Positions 27,198-35,709 of a DNA stretch of 64,000 bases are shown one piece after another (position 1 is the stretch's first letter; every line of letters starts with the position of its first letter). A program made the position numbers and the translations under genes. The DNA is taken from assembly GCF_003710085.1 (NCBI RefSeq), contig NZ_CP033324.1, positions 868,001 to 932,000 of the forward strand, in the 5' to 3' direction. The notes under the pieces were generated by a model. That model did no database searches and was not told the DNA's origin. It saw only the letters and a list, made by a program, of their open reading frames with translations. Origin of the DNA: Nocardioides pantholopis. Its GTDB lineage: Bacteria > Actinomycetota > Actinomycetes > Propionibacteriales > Nocardioidaceae.

Positions 27198-28277
27198 CTA
27201 CAGCGCCACCGTAGAGTCCCGCTCCGGTCCGTCCGAGGCGACGCGCCGGTCCACGGCGTGCAGCTCGACGGCCCGCGGGGCGGGCAGCTCGGCCTCGGTC
27301 ACCGCCAGGTCCTGGAAGCGCCGGGCCGCGACCAGCACCCGGGACTCCAGGGAGCCCACCGCGGAGTTGTAGTGGCCGACAGCGGCGTTCAGCGAGCGGC
27401 CGACCGAGTCCAGGTGGCCGGTCAGGTGCCCGAGCCGGGTGTGCAGCTCCCGGCCGAGCCGGTGCACCTCGCGGGCCTGCTCGGCGAGCGCCTCATGGGT
27501 CCAGCCCTGGGCGACCGTGCGCAGCAGCGCGATCAGCGTGGTGGGGCTGGCCAGCACGACCTCGCGCGCGGCGGCGTACTCGAGCAGGCCGCCGTCGGCC
27601 TCCAGCGCGGCGGCCAGGAACGACTCCGCCGGCACGAAGAGGACGACGAACTCCGGGGTCTGCGGCAGCGAGCGCCAGTAGGCCTTCGACGAGAGCCCGT
27701 CGATGTGGGTGCGCAGCTGGCGGGCGTGCCGGGCGAGGTGGTGGTCGCGCTCGGCGTCGTCCCCGGCGCCGGTCGCGTCGAGGTAGGCGTCGAGGGGGAC
27801 CTTGGCGTCGACGACGACCTGCCGGCCGCCGACCAGGCGGACCACCAGGTCCGGGCGCCGGGCGCCGTCGTCGAGGCGGACCTGCTCGCTGAAGTCGCAG
27901 CGGTCGACCAGCCCGGCGAGCTCGACGGCCCGGCGCAGGTGCATCTCGCCCCAGCGGCCGCGGACCTGGGGCTTGCGCAGCGCGGTGGACAGCGAGCGGG
28001 TCTCCTGGCGCAGGGTGTCGGTGGTGTGGCGCATGTCGTCGACCTGGGCGGCGAGCTGGCCCTGCCAGGTGGCCCGGGCGTGCTCGAGGGCGTGCACCTG
28101 GTCGCTGAGCCGGTCCAGCCCCTGCATCACCTCGGCCTGGTCGACCATGCCCTGCCCGACGCCCTCGACGTACGTCGGACGGCTGCGGGCCCACAGCACC
28201 CCCACCAGCGCGCCCAGGGCCAGCCCGACCGCCAGGGTGAGGACCAGGGCGAGGAGCGTCGTCGTGTCCATGGCCAC
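27198..28277 (-). CDS. rmuC: DNA recombination protein RmuC
   Basis: 359 residues. N-terminal membrane helix (TTLLALVLTLAVGLALGALVG), a coiled-coil region, then the RmuC domain: RGRWGEMHLRRAVELAGLVDRCDF, RPDLVVRLVGGRQVVVDAKVPLDAYLDA and PEFVVLFVPAESFLAAAL. It belongs to the PD-(D/E)XK-like fold and limits inversions between repeats in E. coli. The start may be 28277 or the ATG two codons later. TAG stop lies in a CTCTAC/GTAGAG dyad (27196-27216). Confidence 0.93.
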   Translation of the reverse strand: MAMDTTTLLALVLTLAVGLALGALVGVLWARSRPTYVEGVGQGMVDQAEVMQGLDRLSDQVHALEHARATWQGQLAAQVDDMRHTTDTLRQETRSLSTALRKPQVRGRWGEMHLRRAVELAGLVDRCDFSEQVRLDDGARRPDLVVRLVGGRQVVVDAKVPLDAYLDATGAGDDAERDHHLARHARQLRTHIDGLSSKAYWRSLPQTPEFVVLFVPAESFLAAALEADGGLLEYAAAREVVLASPTTLIALLRTVAQGWTHEALAEQAREVHRLGRELHTRLGHLTGHLDSVGRSLNAAVGHYNSAVGSLESRVLVAARRFQDLAVTEAELPAPRAVELHAVDRRVASDGPERDSTVAL

Positions 28278-28419
28278 AGCATGGACCGCGGCGCCGACAG
28301 TGCTGCGGGCTCAAGGGCTGCGGGGCGGGACCGTCCGGAGCGCCCGGACGCGTGACCCGGGCGCAGGCGGGGTAGTTGGTAGGACGCAGTCGCCCCCAGT
28401 CGGTCACAGTGAGGACCTC

Positions 28420-29982
28420 ATGCCGCCCCAGACCATCGCTCGTCGCTACCACGTGCTGCGCGAGATCGGCCGCGGCGGGATGGGCAGTGTGTGGCTGTGC
28501 CACGACGAGCGCCTGGACCGGGAGGTGGCGGTCAAGCAGGTCGGCGGGCTGCCGGGGGAGTCGAGCATGCACGTCGCCCGCGCGCTGCGCGAGGCGCGGT
28601 CCTCGGCCGCGCTGAACCACCCGAACGTCGTGTCGATGTTCGACGCGGTCGAGGACGGTGACCACGTCTGGCTGGTGATGGAGCACGTGCCCTCGCGCAA
28701 CCTCTCGCAGGTGATCGCCGAGGACGGGGCGCTGCCGCCCGCGCGGCTGGCCCGGATCATGGCCCAGGTGGCCGACGGCCTCGCCGCGGCCCACGCGCGC
28801 GGCACGATCCACCGCGACGTCAAGCCGGGCAACATCCTGGTGGCCGACGACGACACCGCGAAGATCTCCGACTTCGGCATCGCCCGCACGATGGGCGACC
28901 AGCAGCTGACCCAGACCGGCATGCTGTCGGGGACCCCCCTCTACTTCTCCCCGCAGCTGGCCCGCGGTGGCGACCCCACGCCGCAGGACGACGTCTGGGC
29001 CCTCGGCGCGACGATCTTCGCCGGGCTCGAGGGCCGTCAGCCGTGGCCGGAGCAGACGAACTCGCTGGCGATGCTGGTGCAGATCGCGAACCAGCCGGCG
29101 CCGGTGCCCCGGGCGGGCGGGCCGCTCGCGACGGTGGTGCGCCGGACCATGAACCCCGACGCGGACGCCCGGCCCTCGATGGCCGAGGTCGCGCGCCAGC
29201 TGCACGCGATCGCCGACGGGGTCGCCAGGGCCGACGGCGGGGCCGCCGACACCGAGCCGGACACCAGCGTGCTTCCCGCCGACACGACGGAGACGCCGGT
29301 ACCGGCCCCGGTCCCCGCGCCCGCACCGGCCCCCTCATCGGCCCCCGCACCGGCCTCCGCGCCGGCCCCCGCACCGGCATCGGGCTCCGGTCCGGCTCCC
29401 GCCGAGCCCGGCGTACGCCGCCGCGGCCCGGTCCTGCTCGCCGCCCTCGTCGCCGCGCTGGCCGTGGTCGTGGTCGGCGGCCTGGCGCTGCTCACCGGCC
29501 CGCTGGCGGACGACGACGGGCCGGGCCCGTCGGCGGGCGCCCCCGAGCGCTCGGCCGGGGCCTCCCCGTCGGACCGGCGGTCGCCGTCCCCGCCCTCGGG
29601 CGAGGAGGACGGCGGGGAGGGCGGCAGCGGGACGCCCGCCCCGGAGGCGACCCCCGACTCGACCCAGGCCGCGCCGGCCGGCTCCGGGCGCGGTGGGCCG
29701 CAGGGCTTCGTGGCCGACTACTACTCGCTGCTGCCGGCGAACACCGAGAGCGCCTGGGCGCTGCTCGGGCCCGGGGTGCAGGAGACGGTCGGCAGCTACG
29801 AGGACTACGCCGGCTTCTGGGCCACGATCGACTCGGTCAGCGTGGACGACACCGCGCCGGGCGGCGCCGGCGCGGTCGAGGTGACGCTGACCTACGACGG
29901 CGGCGAGCAGGAGGTGCGCCGGATCGAGGTCGAGCGCAGCGGCGACGGCTACCTGATCGTCGACGACGAGGTGGTGGGCTGA
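28420..29982 (+). CDS. Transmembrane serine/threonine protein kinase (PknB-like)
   Basis: 520 residues. Complete Hanks kinase domain at 10-265: GRGGMGSVW loop, Lys39 in VAVKQ, His131-Arg132-Asp133 in IHRDVKPGN, and Asp151 in DFG. A Pro/Ala linker (about 290-330), one membrane helix (337-360), a second Pro/Ser-rich linker, and a ~100-residue extracytoplasmic domain starting at FVADYYSLLPANTESAW. That outer domain looks like an NTF2-like fold and is not a PASTA repeat, so it probably senses something other than muropeptides. ATG follows a GAGGA site. Confidence 0.93.
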   Translation: MPPQTIARRYHVLREIGRGGMGSVWLCHDERLDREVAVKQVGGLPGESSMHVARALREARSSAALNHPNVVSMFDAVEDGDHVWLVMEHVPSRNLSQVIAEDGALPPARLARIMAQVADGLAAAHARGTIHRDVKPGNILVADDDTAKISDFGIARTMGDQQLTQTGMLSGTPLYFSPQLARGGDPTPQDDVWALGATIFAGLEGRQPWPEQTNSLAMLVQIANQPAPVPRAGGPLATVVRRTMNPDADARPSMAEVARQLHAIADGVARADGGAADTEPDTSVLPADTTETPVPAPVPAPAPAPSSAPAPASAPAPAPASGSGPAPAEPGVRRRGPVLLAALVAALAVVVVGGLALLTGPLADDDGPGPSAGAPERSAGASPSDRRSPSPPSGEEDGGEGGSGTPAPEATPDSTQAAPAGSGRGGPQGFVADYYSLLPANTESAWALLGPGVQETVGSYEDYAGFWATIDSVSVDDTAPGGAGAVEVTLTYDGGEQEVRRIEVERSGDGYLIVDDEVVG

Positions 29983-29983
29983 G

Positions 29984-30000
29984 CCGCCGCCTCGCGGCGG
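29984..30000. terminator. Short bidirectional hairpin
   Basis: CCGCCGC-CTC-GCGGCGG, a perfect 7-bp stem with a 3-nt loop, fills the gap between the convergent kinase and exonuclease III genes. Confidence 0.6.
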
Positions 30001-30001
30001 G

Positions 30002-30778
30002 TCAGGCCAGGTCGACGACGACCGGGGCGTGGTCCGAGGCTCCGGTGCCGGCTCGCTCCTCGCGGTCGATGAAGGCGTGGGTCACCCGGGACGCGAGGCT
30101 CGCGGAGGCGAGCACGAAGTCGATGCGCAGCCCGCGGTTGCGCTCATAGCGCTGGCGGTAGTAGTCCCAGTAGGTGTAGACCTCCGGGCCCGGCGTGTGC
30201 GGCCGGACCACCTCGACGTACCCGTCGTCGAGGAATGCCTGGAACGCCGCCCGCTCCGGGGCGGTCACGTGTGTCGACTTGGCGAACTGCTTGATGTCGA
30301 AGACGTCCTCGTCGAGCGGGGCGATGTTCCAGTCGCCGACCAGGGCGGTCTCCCCGTCGCGCCAGTCCAGCGCGGCCTCGCGCAGCCGGGCCAGCCAGTC
30401 CAGCTTGTAGACGTAGTGCGGGTCGTCGGGCTTCCGGCCGTTCGGCACGTACAGGCTCCAGATGCGTACGCCGGCGCAGGTCGCGCCGATCGCCCGGGCC
30501 TCCGCGGCCACCGGGTCGCCGTACCCGGGCATGCCCTCGAAGCCGACCTGGACGTCCTCGAGGCCGACCCGGCTGACGATCGCCACGCCGTTCCACTGGC
30601 TGGTGCCGGCCGCCGCGACCTCGTAGCCGCGGGCCTGCAGGCCCATCAGCGGCAGCTGGTCGACCTTGGCCTTGGTCTCCTGGATGGCGAGGACGTCGAC
30701 GTCGTGGCGCTCCAGGAAGGCCTCGACGCGGTCGATGCGGGAGCGGAGGGAGTTGACGTTCCAGGTGGCGATGCGCAC
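30002..30778 (-). CDS. xthA: Exodeoxyribonuclease III
   Basis: 258 residues. EEP-fold motifs: TWNVNSLRSRI, AIQETKAK, VGDWNIAPLDED, LRIDFVLAS and the final GASDHAPVVVDL, giving the Glu, Asp-x-Asn and Asp-His active site. It acts as AP endonuclease and 3'-5' exonuclease in base excision repair. GTG start with TAGGCT 7 nt upstream (leaderless). Confidence 0.96.
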   Translation of the reverse strand: MRIATWNVNSLRSRIDRVEAFLERHDVDVLAIQETKAKVDQLPLMGLQARGYEVAAAGTSQWNGVAIVSRVGLEDVQVGFEGMPGYGDPVAAEARAIGATCAGVRIWSLYVPNGRKPDDPHYVYKLDWLARLREAALDWRDGETALVGDWNIAPLDEDVFDIKQFAKSTHVTAPERAAFQAFLDDGYVEVVRPHTPGPEVYTYWDYYRQRYERNRGLRIDFVLASASLASRVTHAFIDREERAGTGASDHAPVVVDLA

Positions 30779-30888
30779 CCGACAGAGCCTAGGTGCCGCT
30801 GCCCGTCGGGCCGCCCCGGGTCCGCAGGGTCCGCCCGTCCGGCGGGCGCAGGCCCACCGGCGAGGGCGACCGCCTAGGGTTGCGCCCC

Positions 30889-31620
30889 ATGGAGAGGCTT
30901 GCCGCCTGGTCGGTGCACGCGTACACCGCCGCCGGGTCCGTGCTGGCCCTGTTGATGGTCCACCTGTCCTACGACGGCCGGGTCGAGGCCGTGCTGTGGC
31001 TCTTCCTCGTCGCGATGGTCGTGGACGGCTCCGACGGCTTCCTCGCCCGCCGGCTGCGGGTCAAGGAGGTGGTGCCCGAGATCGACGGGGCGCTGCTGGA
31101 CAACATCGTCGACTACCTGACCTACGCCTTCGCGCCGATGGTGCTGCTCTGGTCCTGCGGCTACCTGCCCGGGGGCGCCGCCGGCGGCGTCGTGGCCTGC
31201 ATCCCGCTCCTCGCGTCCTGCTACCAGTTCTGCCGCAGCGACGCGAAGACCGAGGACCACTACTTCCTCGGCTTCCCCAGCTACTGGAACGTGGTCGCGT
31301 TCTACGTGATCGTGCTGGAGCTGTCGGTCGCCACCACCACCGCGGTGCTGCTGGCCTTCGCGGTGCTCGTCTTCGTGCCGGTGAAGTACGTCTACCCCTC
31401 GCGCACGGCCACCCTGTGGGGGCTGAACATGACCCTGGCGACGATCTGGCTGGTCCTCTTCGGCCTGATCACCTGGCAGTTCCCGGACCCGCCGCTGGCG
31501 CTGGTGGTGGTCTCGCTCGCCTATCCGATCGTCTACCTCGCCGAGAGCCTGTGGCTGACCGCCCGCACGGCCCAGCGGACCCGGGGTGCGCGCGCCGCGC
31601 TGGTGACCGGCGAGGGCTGA
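30889..31620 (+). CDS. pcs: Phosphatidylcholine synthase
   Basis: 243 residues, about eight membrane helices. The CDP-alcohol phosphatidyltransferase motif is present with the extended spacing typical of Pcs: Asp49-Gly50-x2-Ala53-Arg54-x12-Gly67-x3-Asp71-x3-Asp75, rather than the usual x8. AAWSVHAYTAAGSVLALL at the start and FLGFPSYWNVVAFYV in the middle also match rhizobial Pcs. Pcs condenses choline with CDP-diacylglycerol to phosphatidylcholine in the membrane. ATG chosen because TAGGGT lies 8 nt upstream. If choline is the substrate it must be taken up, and no choline transporter is seen in this window. Confidence 0.82.
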   Translation: MERLAAWSVHAYTAAGSVLALLMVHLSYDGRVEAVLWLFLVAMVVDGSDGFLARRLRVKEVVPEIDGALLDNIVDYLTYAFAPMVLLWSCGYLPGGAAGGVVACIPLLASCYQFCRSDAKTEDHYFLGFPSYWNVVAFYVIVLELSVATTTAVLLAFAVLVFVPVKYVYPSRTATLWGLNMTLATIWLVLFGLITWQFPDPPLALVVVSLAYPIVYLAESLWLTARTAQRTRGARAALVTGEG

Positions 31621-31679
31621 CCGCCCCGGCTCCGGCACGGATTCGGGAGGCGGGTCGGGCGCCCGTAGACTTCCCGCCC

Positions 31680-32756
31680 GTGGCTCTCACCATCGGCATC
31701 GTCGGTCTCCCCAACGCGGGCAAGTCAACGCTCTTCAACGCGCTCACGAAGAACGACGTCCTGGCGGCGAACTACCCGTTCGCCACCATCGAGCCGAACG
31801 TCGGGGTCGTCGGCGTGCCCGACGACCGGCTGCCGAGGCTCGCCGAGATCTTCGGCAGCGCCAAGATCCTGCCGGCGACCGTGGAGTTCGTGGACATCGC
31901 CGGGATCGTCGCCGGCGCCTCGCAGGGGGAGGGGCTGGGCAACAAGTTCCTCGCCCACATCCGCGAGTCCGCCGCGATCTGCCAGGTCACCCGGGTCTTC
32001 CGCGACGAGGACGTCACCCACGTCGACGGCGAGGTCAACCCGGCCAACGACATCTCCACGATCCAGACCGAGCTGATCCTGGCCGACCTGCAGACGGTGG
32101 AGAAGGCGATCCCGCGGCTGGAGAAGGAGGCCCGGGGCAAGAAGGAGCTCGCGGCGAACCTCGCCGCCGCGAAGGAGGCCCTGGCCCACCTCGAGGCCGG
32201 CACGCCGATCATCGCCACCGCCGTCGACCGCGAGCTGATCCGCGAGCTGTCGCTGCTGACCGCCAAGCCGTTCATCTACGTCTTCAACTGCGACGCCGAC
32301 GAGCTCGCCGACGAGGAGCTCAAGGACCGGATGCGTGCGCTGGTCGCCCCGGCCGAGGCGATCTTCCTGGACGCGAAGTTCGAGGCCGAGCTGGTCGAGC
32401 TCGGCGACGAGGACGAGGCCCGCGAGATGCTCGCCGAGATGGGGGTGACCGAGCCCGGCCTGGACGTGCTCGCCCGCGTCGGCTTCGAGACCCTCGGCCT
32501 GCAGACCTACCTCACCGCCGGCCCCAAGGAGACCCGCGCCTGGACGATCCCGAAGGGCGCCACCGCCCCGGAGGCCGCCGGCGTGATCCACACCGACTTC
32601 CAGCGCGGCTTCATCAAGGCCGAGATCGTCTCCTTCGACGACCTTGTCGAGGCCGGCTCCATGCAGAAGGCCAAGGAGGCCGGCAAGGTGCGCATGGAGG
32701 GCAAGGACTACGTCATGGCCGACGGCGACGTGGTGGAGTTCCGGTTCAACGTCTGA
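31680..32756 (+). CDS. ychF: Redox-regulated ATPase YchF/OLA1
   Basis: 358 residues. P-loop GLPNAGKST (9-17), switch region ANYPFATIEPNVG, G3 VDIAGIVAGASQGEGLGN, and the C-terminal TGS domain (IHTDFQRGFIKAEIVSFDDL). A universally conserved Obg-family member that binds ribosomes and prefers ATP. GTG start with TAGACT 8 nt upstream suggests a leaderless mRNA. Confidence 0.96.
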   Translation: MALTIGIVGLPNAGKSTLFNALTKNDVLAANYPFATIEPNVGVVGVPDDRLPRLAEIFGSAKILPATVEFVDIAGIVAGASQGEGLGNKFLAHIRESAAICQVTRVFRDEDVTHVDGEVNPANDISTIQTELILADLQTVEKAIPRLEKEARGKKELAANLAAAKEALAHLEAGTPIIATAVDRELIRELSLLTAKPFIYVFNCDADELADEELKDRMRALVAPAEAIFLDAKFEAELVELGDEDEAREMLAEMGVTEPGLDVLARVGFETLGLQTYLTAGPKETRAWTIPKGATAPEAAGVIHTDFQRGFIKAEIVSFDDLVEAGSMQKAKEAGKVRMEGKDYVMADGDVVEFRFNV

Positions 32757-32787
32757 GGTCCACCCGCGTCGCCGACCGACCCGTTCC

Positions 32788-33342
32788 GTGAGCGACGAGC
32801 GCCCCGCCCTCGATCGGGGGATCAGCGGTGCCGAGCTGCAGCGCTGGTACTGGCGCAAGGACGAGCTCGCCGGCTTCGCCCGCCAGCTGGGCGTCCGGGC
32901 CACCGGAGGCAAGGACCTGCTCACCCGCCGGATCGTGGCCTTCCTCGACGGGGTCGAGTTCGCCGAGCCGGCCCCGCGCCACTCTTCCGGATCCGCGCAG
33001 CTGAGTGGCTGCCTCGGCCCTGAGACGGTTATCCCGCGAGGTCAGCGATGCAGCCAGGTGCTCCGGGCCTGGTTCAGCGAGCGTCTGGGATCGGCGTTCC
33101 ACTTCGACGCTGAGATGCGGGCGTTCTTCGTCGGCACCGACGGCACCCAGACGCTGCAGGACGCGCTGGATCACTGGCGGGCGACCAGAGGTCAGGGCGC
33201 GCAGAGCATCGGGGAGCAGTTCGAGTTCAACCGGTTCACCCGGGCCTGGCACGAGACCCATCCGGGCGGGCCCCGGGAGGAGCTTCTTGCCGCCTGGCGG
33301 GACTATCGCGCTCGCCCGGTGGAGGAGCGGGGACGGATCTGA
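32788..33342 (+). CDS. SAP-like / DUF6434 protein
   Basis: 184 residues. The first ~60 form a SAP-like helical module (ISGAELQRWYWRKDELAGFARQLGV followed by GGKDLLTRRIVAFL), which often binds DNA. The remainder, FHFDAEMRAFFVGTDGTQTL through FEFNRFTRAWHETHPGG, matches the DUF6434 domain seen in small cytoplasmic proteins. Function unknown. GTG start. The 3' end overlaps the opposing small membrane-protein gene by 40 bp. Confidence 0.78.
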   Translation: MSDERPALDRGISGAELQRWYWRKDELAGFARQLGVRATGGKDLLTRRIVAFLDGVEFAEPAPRHSSGSAQLSGCLGPETVIPRGQRCSQVLRAWFSERLGSAFHFDAEMRAFFVGTDGTQTLQDALDHWRATRGQGAQSIGEQFEFNRFTRAWHETHPGGPREELLAAWRDYRARPVEERGRI

Positions 33343-33719
33343 GGTCGCCTCTGGGTCAGCCTCGACATCCGGTCATCTGGTCGTGTCCCCACCCCGCTTC
33401 GGGCCAGCTCGTGCCAGGAGCTCACAGCCAGCGCGACGGACCAGACGCTCCACAGCCTCTCGGGTGGTGAGGGCGACATGGCGTTGACCACGGTTCCGAT
33501 GGCTCCGACCGCCACGCAGCCGCGGCCGACCCGTCGGCGTACGCGCGACGACGTGCGCGGCGAGGCGAGGGCAGCCGCGCTGGCGGCGTACCCGAGGGAC
33601 GCGACTCCGCTCGTGACCCGGAGCGGCGTCGGGAGCCTGCCCTCCCACCTCCCGCCGTACGACACACGTCCCCAGGGCGCGCCTGCGGCGAGGGCGGCCT
33701 GGAAGGCTGACATGGTCAC
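33303..33719 (-). CDS. Small membrane protein of unknown function
   Basis: 139 codons from GTG 33719 (or ATG at 33713). It begins MSAFQAALAAGAPWGRVSYGG, continues GRLPTPLRVTSGVASLGYAAS and has further hydrophobic segments (GCVAVGAIGTVVNAMSPSPP, LWSVWSVALAVSSWHELA), four membrane helices in all. The arrangement resembles a widespread uncharacterised bacterial family. No clear ribosome-binding site or TANNNT is seen. The C-terminal tail lies antisense to the DUF6434 gene and is uncertain. Confidence 0.55.
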   Translation of the reverse strand: MTMSAFQAALAAGAPWGRVSYGGRWEGRLPTPLRVTSGVASLGYAASAAALASPRTSSRVRRRVGRGCVAVGAIGTVVNAMSPSPPERLWSVWSVALAVSSWHELARSGVGTRPDDRMSRLTQRRPQIRPRSSTGRAR

Positions 33720-34260
33720 GAGCAGCAGCGGCGCAGATCGGCTGGTCTCCACGTTGCCATGGAAGCACCGCGGGGCGTCGTCGGCCAGGATGGATCCGAT
33801 GAGCCCTCCAGATGGACGATCCGCAGCGGTCAGCCGGTGCCTCGGGCAAATCGCCATTGGAAGAGCACCGATCCCCTCGTCCTTCCGCCCGTAGCCGCCC
33901 AGGCTCGTCAGCTTCTCGGTGGCGCCGTCCGGAAACACCGCGACGTGGTCCTTCGGGAATCGGATCGACGCGCCGGGGCCCGATGAGCGAAAGCGCAGGG
34001 AAAGGTCGCAGCCCTCGGCGACGAGGCTCTCACGGACCAGCTGACACCCGCCGATGGTGGTCCGGAAAGGTCGGTCGGCAGCAACCACGCACCGGAGTCT
34101 GCCAGGTCTGCATGTCGATAAATGTGCCGACGTGTCTTGGGCTGTGGAATTCGTCCACAGCTTTAATAAACGTGGCCCGAACCCTATGCATCCAATTCGA
34201 ACACACGTACGATTGGGTTAGTGGCAATGGCTGCCACACCTCTGACATTCGGGGGCTGCG
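33720..34260. other. 541-bp gap with a possible gene remnant and an SOS-like box
   Basis: No complete gene is recognised. On the minus strand 33890-34088 has G/C-ending codons and reads MVAADRPFRTTIGGCQLVRE onward to a region near GGYGRKDEG, suggesting a truncated coding remnant of unknown family; 33720-33889 loses the codon bias. From about 34110 the sequence is A+T-richer and holds the regulatory region of the HNH gene. Confidence 0.4.
34197..34212. promoter_or_regulatory. LexA (SOS) box-like palindrome upstream of the HNH nuclease
   Basis: TCGAACACACGTACGA matches the actinobacterial SOS box TCGAAC-N4-GTTCGA with one mismatch. It is 48 bp before the HNH start, next to a possible -10 (GTTAGT at 34217-34222). 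Some mycobacterial 13E12-repeat genes, which belong to the same family, are LexA-regulated. Confidence 0.65.
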
Positions 34261-35520
34261 ATGACCGAGGTGACCCACCCCTATCTGGCGGGTGTCGACA
34301 CCGCGGCGGCTGCCCTGGAGCAGATCGTCGAGCTGGAGCCGGCGTTCCTGCCGGTGAGCGACCAGCGCCGGGCGGTGCTCGCCATGCGGCGGCTGTCGAC
34401 GCAGGTGCAGGCGATGGAGGCGATGCTGATGGCGGCCGCCGGCGGCGTGGCCGAGGCCGAGGGTTCCCGCGATGTCGCAGCCTGGGTCGCCCACCGCAGT
34501 CACGACTCCCTGGTGACCACGCGCCGCCTCCAGCGCCTCGGGGTCGCGTGCGACCAGCGCTGGCACCGGTTAGGTGGGGCGCTGGTCGCCGGGCAGGTGA
34601 ACGTGGACCAGGGCCACGTGATCGCGGGCGCGCTCGACGACCTGGCCTCGGCCGCAGCGCTGGTGGACATCGGTGCCGAGGAGTGGGGACAGGTCCTGGC
34701 CCGCGCCGAGCAGCACCTGGTCGAGCAGGCGGCGCACTTCGGGCCGCGGGAGCTCCGGCGGCTGGGGGAGCGGATCCTGGAGGCCGTCGCGCCGGAGCTG
34801 GCCGAGGAGCTGGAGGGCCGGCAGCTGGCCGACGCCGAGCGCCGCGCCCGTCGGCGTACGTTGCTGCGCATCCAGCACCTCGGCGACGGGACCGCGCTGA
34901 TCAAGGCGCGGGTGCCGGAGGCGGCTGCGCTGCGGCTGAAGACTTCCTTGGAGGCGTTCACGAGCCCGCGCCGGGCAGACGGTCGCTGCTCGACGGACGG
35001 AGAGGCCGTTCCGTACGACCGGCGCATGGGTGAGGCGTTCTGCTCGCTGCTGGAGACCCTCGACCCGGCCCGGCTGCCGCTGCACGGCGGGGATGCCACG
35101 ACGATGATGATCACGATGGACCTCGCCGCCCTGACCAGCGGCCTCGGGACCGCGACCCTGGCCGACGGGTCCCGGATCACCGCCGGCGAAGCGCGTCGGA
35201 TGGCGTGCACCGCGAACCTCGTCCCGGCCGTCCTGGGGACCCGGTCGGTGCCGCTCGACCTCGGCCACACGGCGCGGCTGTTCACGCCCGCCCAGCGCAA
35301 GGCCCTCGCCCTGCGGGACCGGGAGTGCCGTGCCGACGGATGCTCGATCCCCGCGACCTGGTGCGAGGCACATCATTGGCAGCCCTGGCTCCTCGGCGGG
35401 CGGACCGACCTCGCGAACGGGATCCTGCTCTGCTCCCGGCACCACCATCTGGTCCACGACGACCGCTATCTCCACGACCGCATGCCCAACGGCGACGTCC
35501 GCTTCGCCCGGCGGCGGTGA
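34261..35520 (+). CDS. HNH endonuclease, DUF222 (13E12 repeat) family
   Basis: 419 residues. The DUF222 helical region spans about 30-340 (MEAMLMAAAGGVAEAEGSRD, ARARRRTLLRIQHL-like segments). The C-terminal HNH-type motif has CRADGCSIPATWCEAHH, then LANGILLCSRHHHLVHDD, with two Cys pairs for zinc and the catalytic His. Such genes are abundant and mobile-like in Nocardioides and mycobacteria; their target is unknown. ATG at 34261. Preceded by an SOS-like box. Confidence 0.9.
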   Translation: MTEVTHPYLAGVDTAAAALEQIVELEPAFLPVSDQRRAVLAMRRLSTQVQAMEAMLMAAAGGVAEAEGSRDVAAWVAHRSHDSLVTTRRLQRLGVACDQRWHRLGGALVAGQVNVDQGHVIAGALDDLASAAALVDIGAEEWGQVLARAEQHLVEQAAHFGPRELRRLGERILEAVAPELAEELEGRQLADAERRARRRTLLRIQHLGDGTALIKARVPEAAALRLKTSLEAFTSPRRADGRCSTDGEAVPYDRRMGEAFCSLLETLDPARLPLHGGDATTMMITMDLAALTSGLGTATLADGSRITAGEARRMACTANLVPAVLGTRSVPLDLGHTARLFTPAQRKALALRDRECRADGCSIPATWCEAHHWQPWLLGGRTDLANGILLCSRHHHLVHDDRYLHDRMPNGDVRFARRR

Positions 35521-35709
35521 GTCGCCCACAGCGGCCGGGATCCGCCCATGAGGGGCCATGCGGTTGCAGGGTGACAGTCAGTCCGATCGCGCGTCCGTGC
35601 GCGGAATCCGGGCATGGTCGGGCGAGCGTAGCCGCCCTCAACGAGCTAGATCCGGACGTGTCCTGCTTGCCCGATAACCTGCACTTACTCCAGAACCGAA
35701 GAGGAATCG
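35521..35709. other. Intergenic region with the left copy of a direct repeat
   Basis: No gene seen. It contains the left 21-nt copy (35606-35626) of a direct repeat whose right copy lies at 36344-36363, and GAGGAATCG as ribosome-binding sequence for the next gene. Confidence 0.5.
35606..35626 (+). repeat. Direct repeat, left copy
   Basis: Reads ATCCGGGCATGGTCGGGCGA plus one base. The right copy differs by one missing G. The copies flank the acetyltransferase gene, 738 bp apart. Confidence 0.8.

Noticed and set aside
34221..35033. Alternative frame starting before the HNH gene
   Set aside because: Arg/Gly-rich shadow; the HNH frame has clear DUF222 and HNH motifs.
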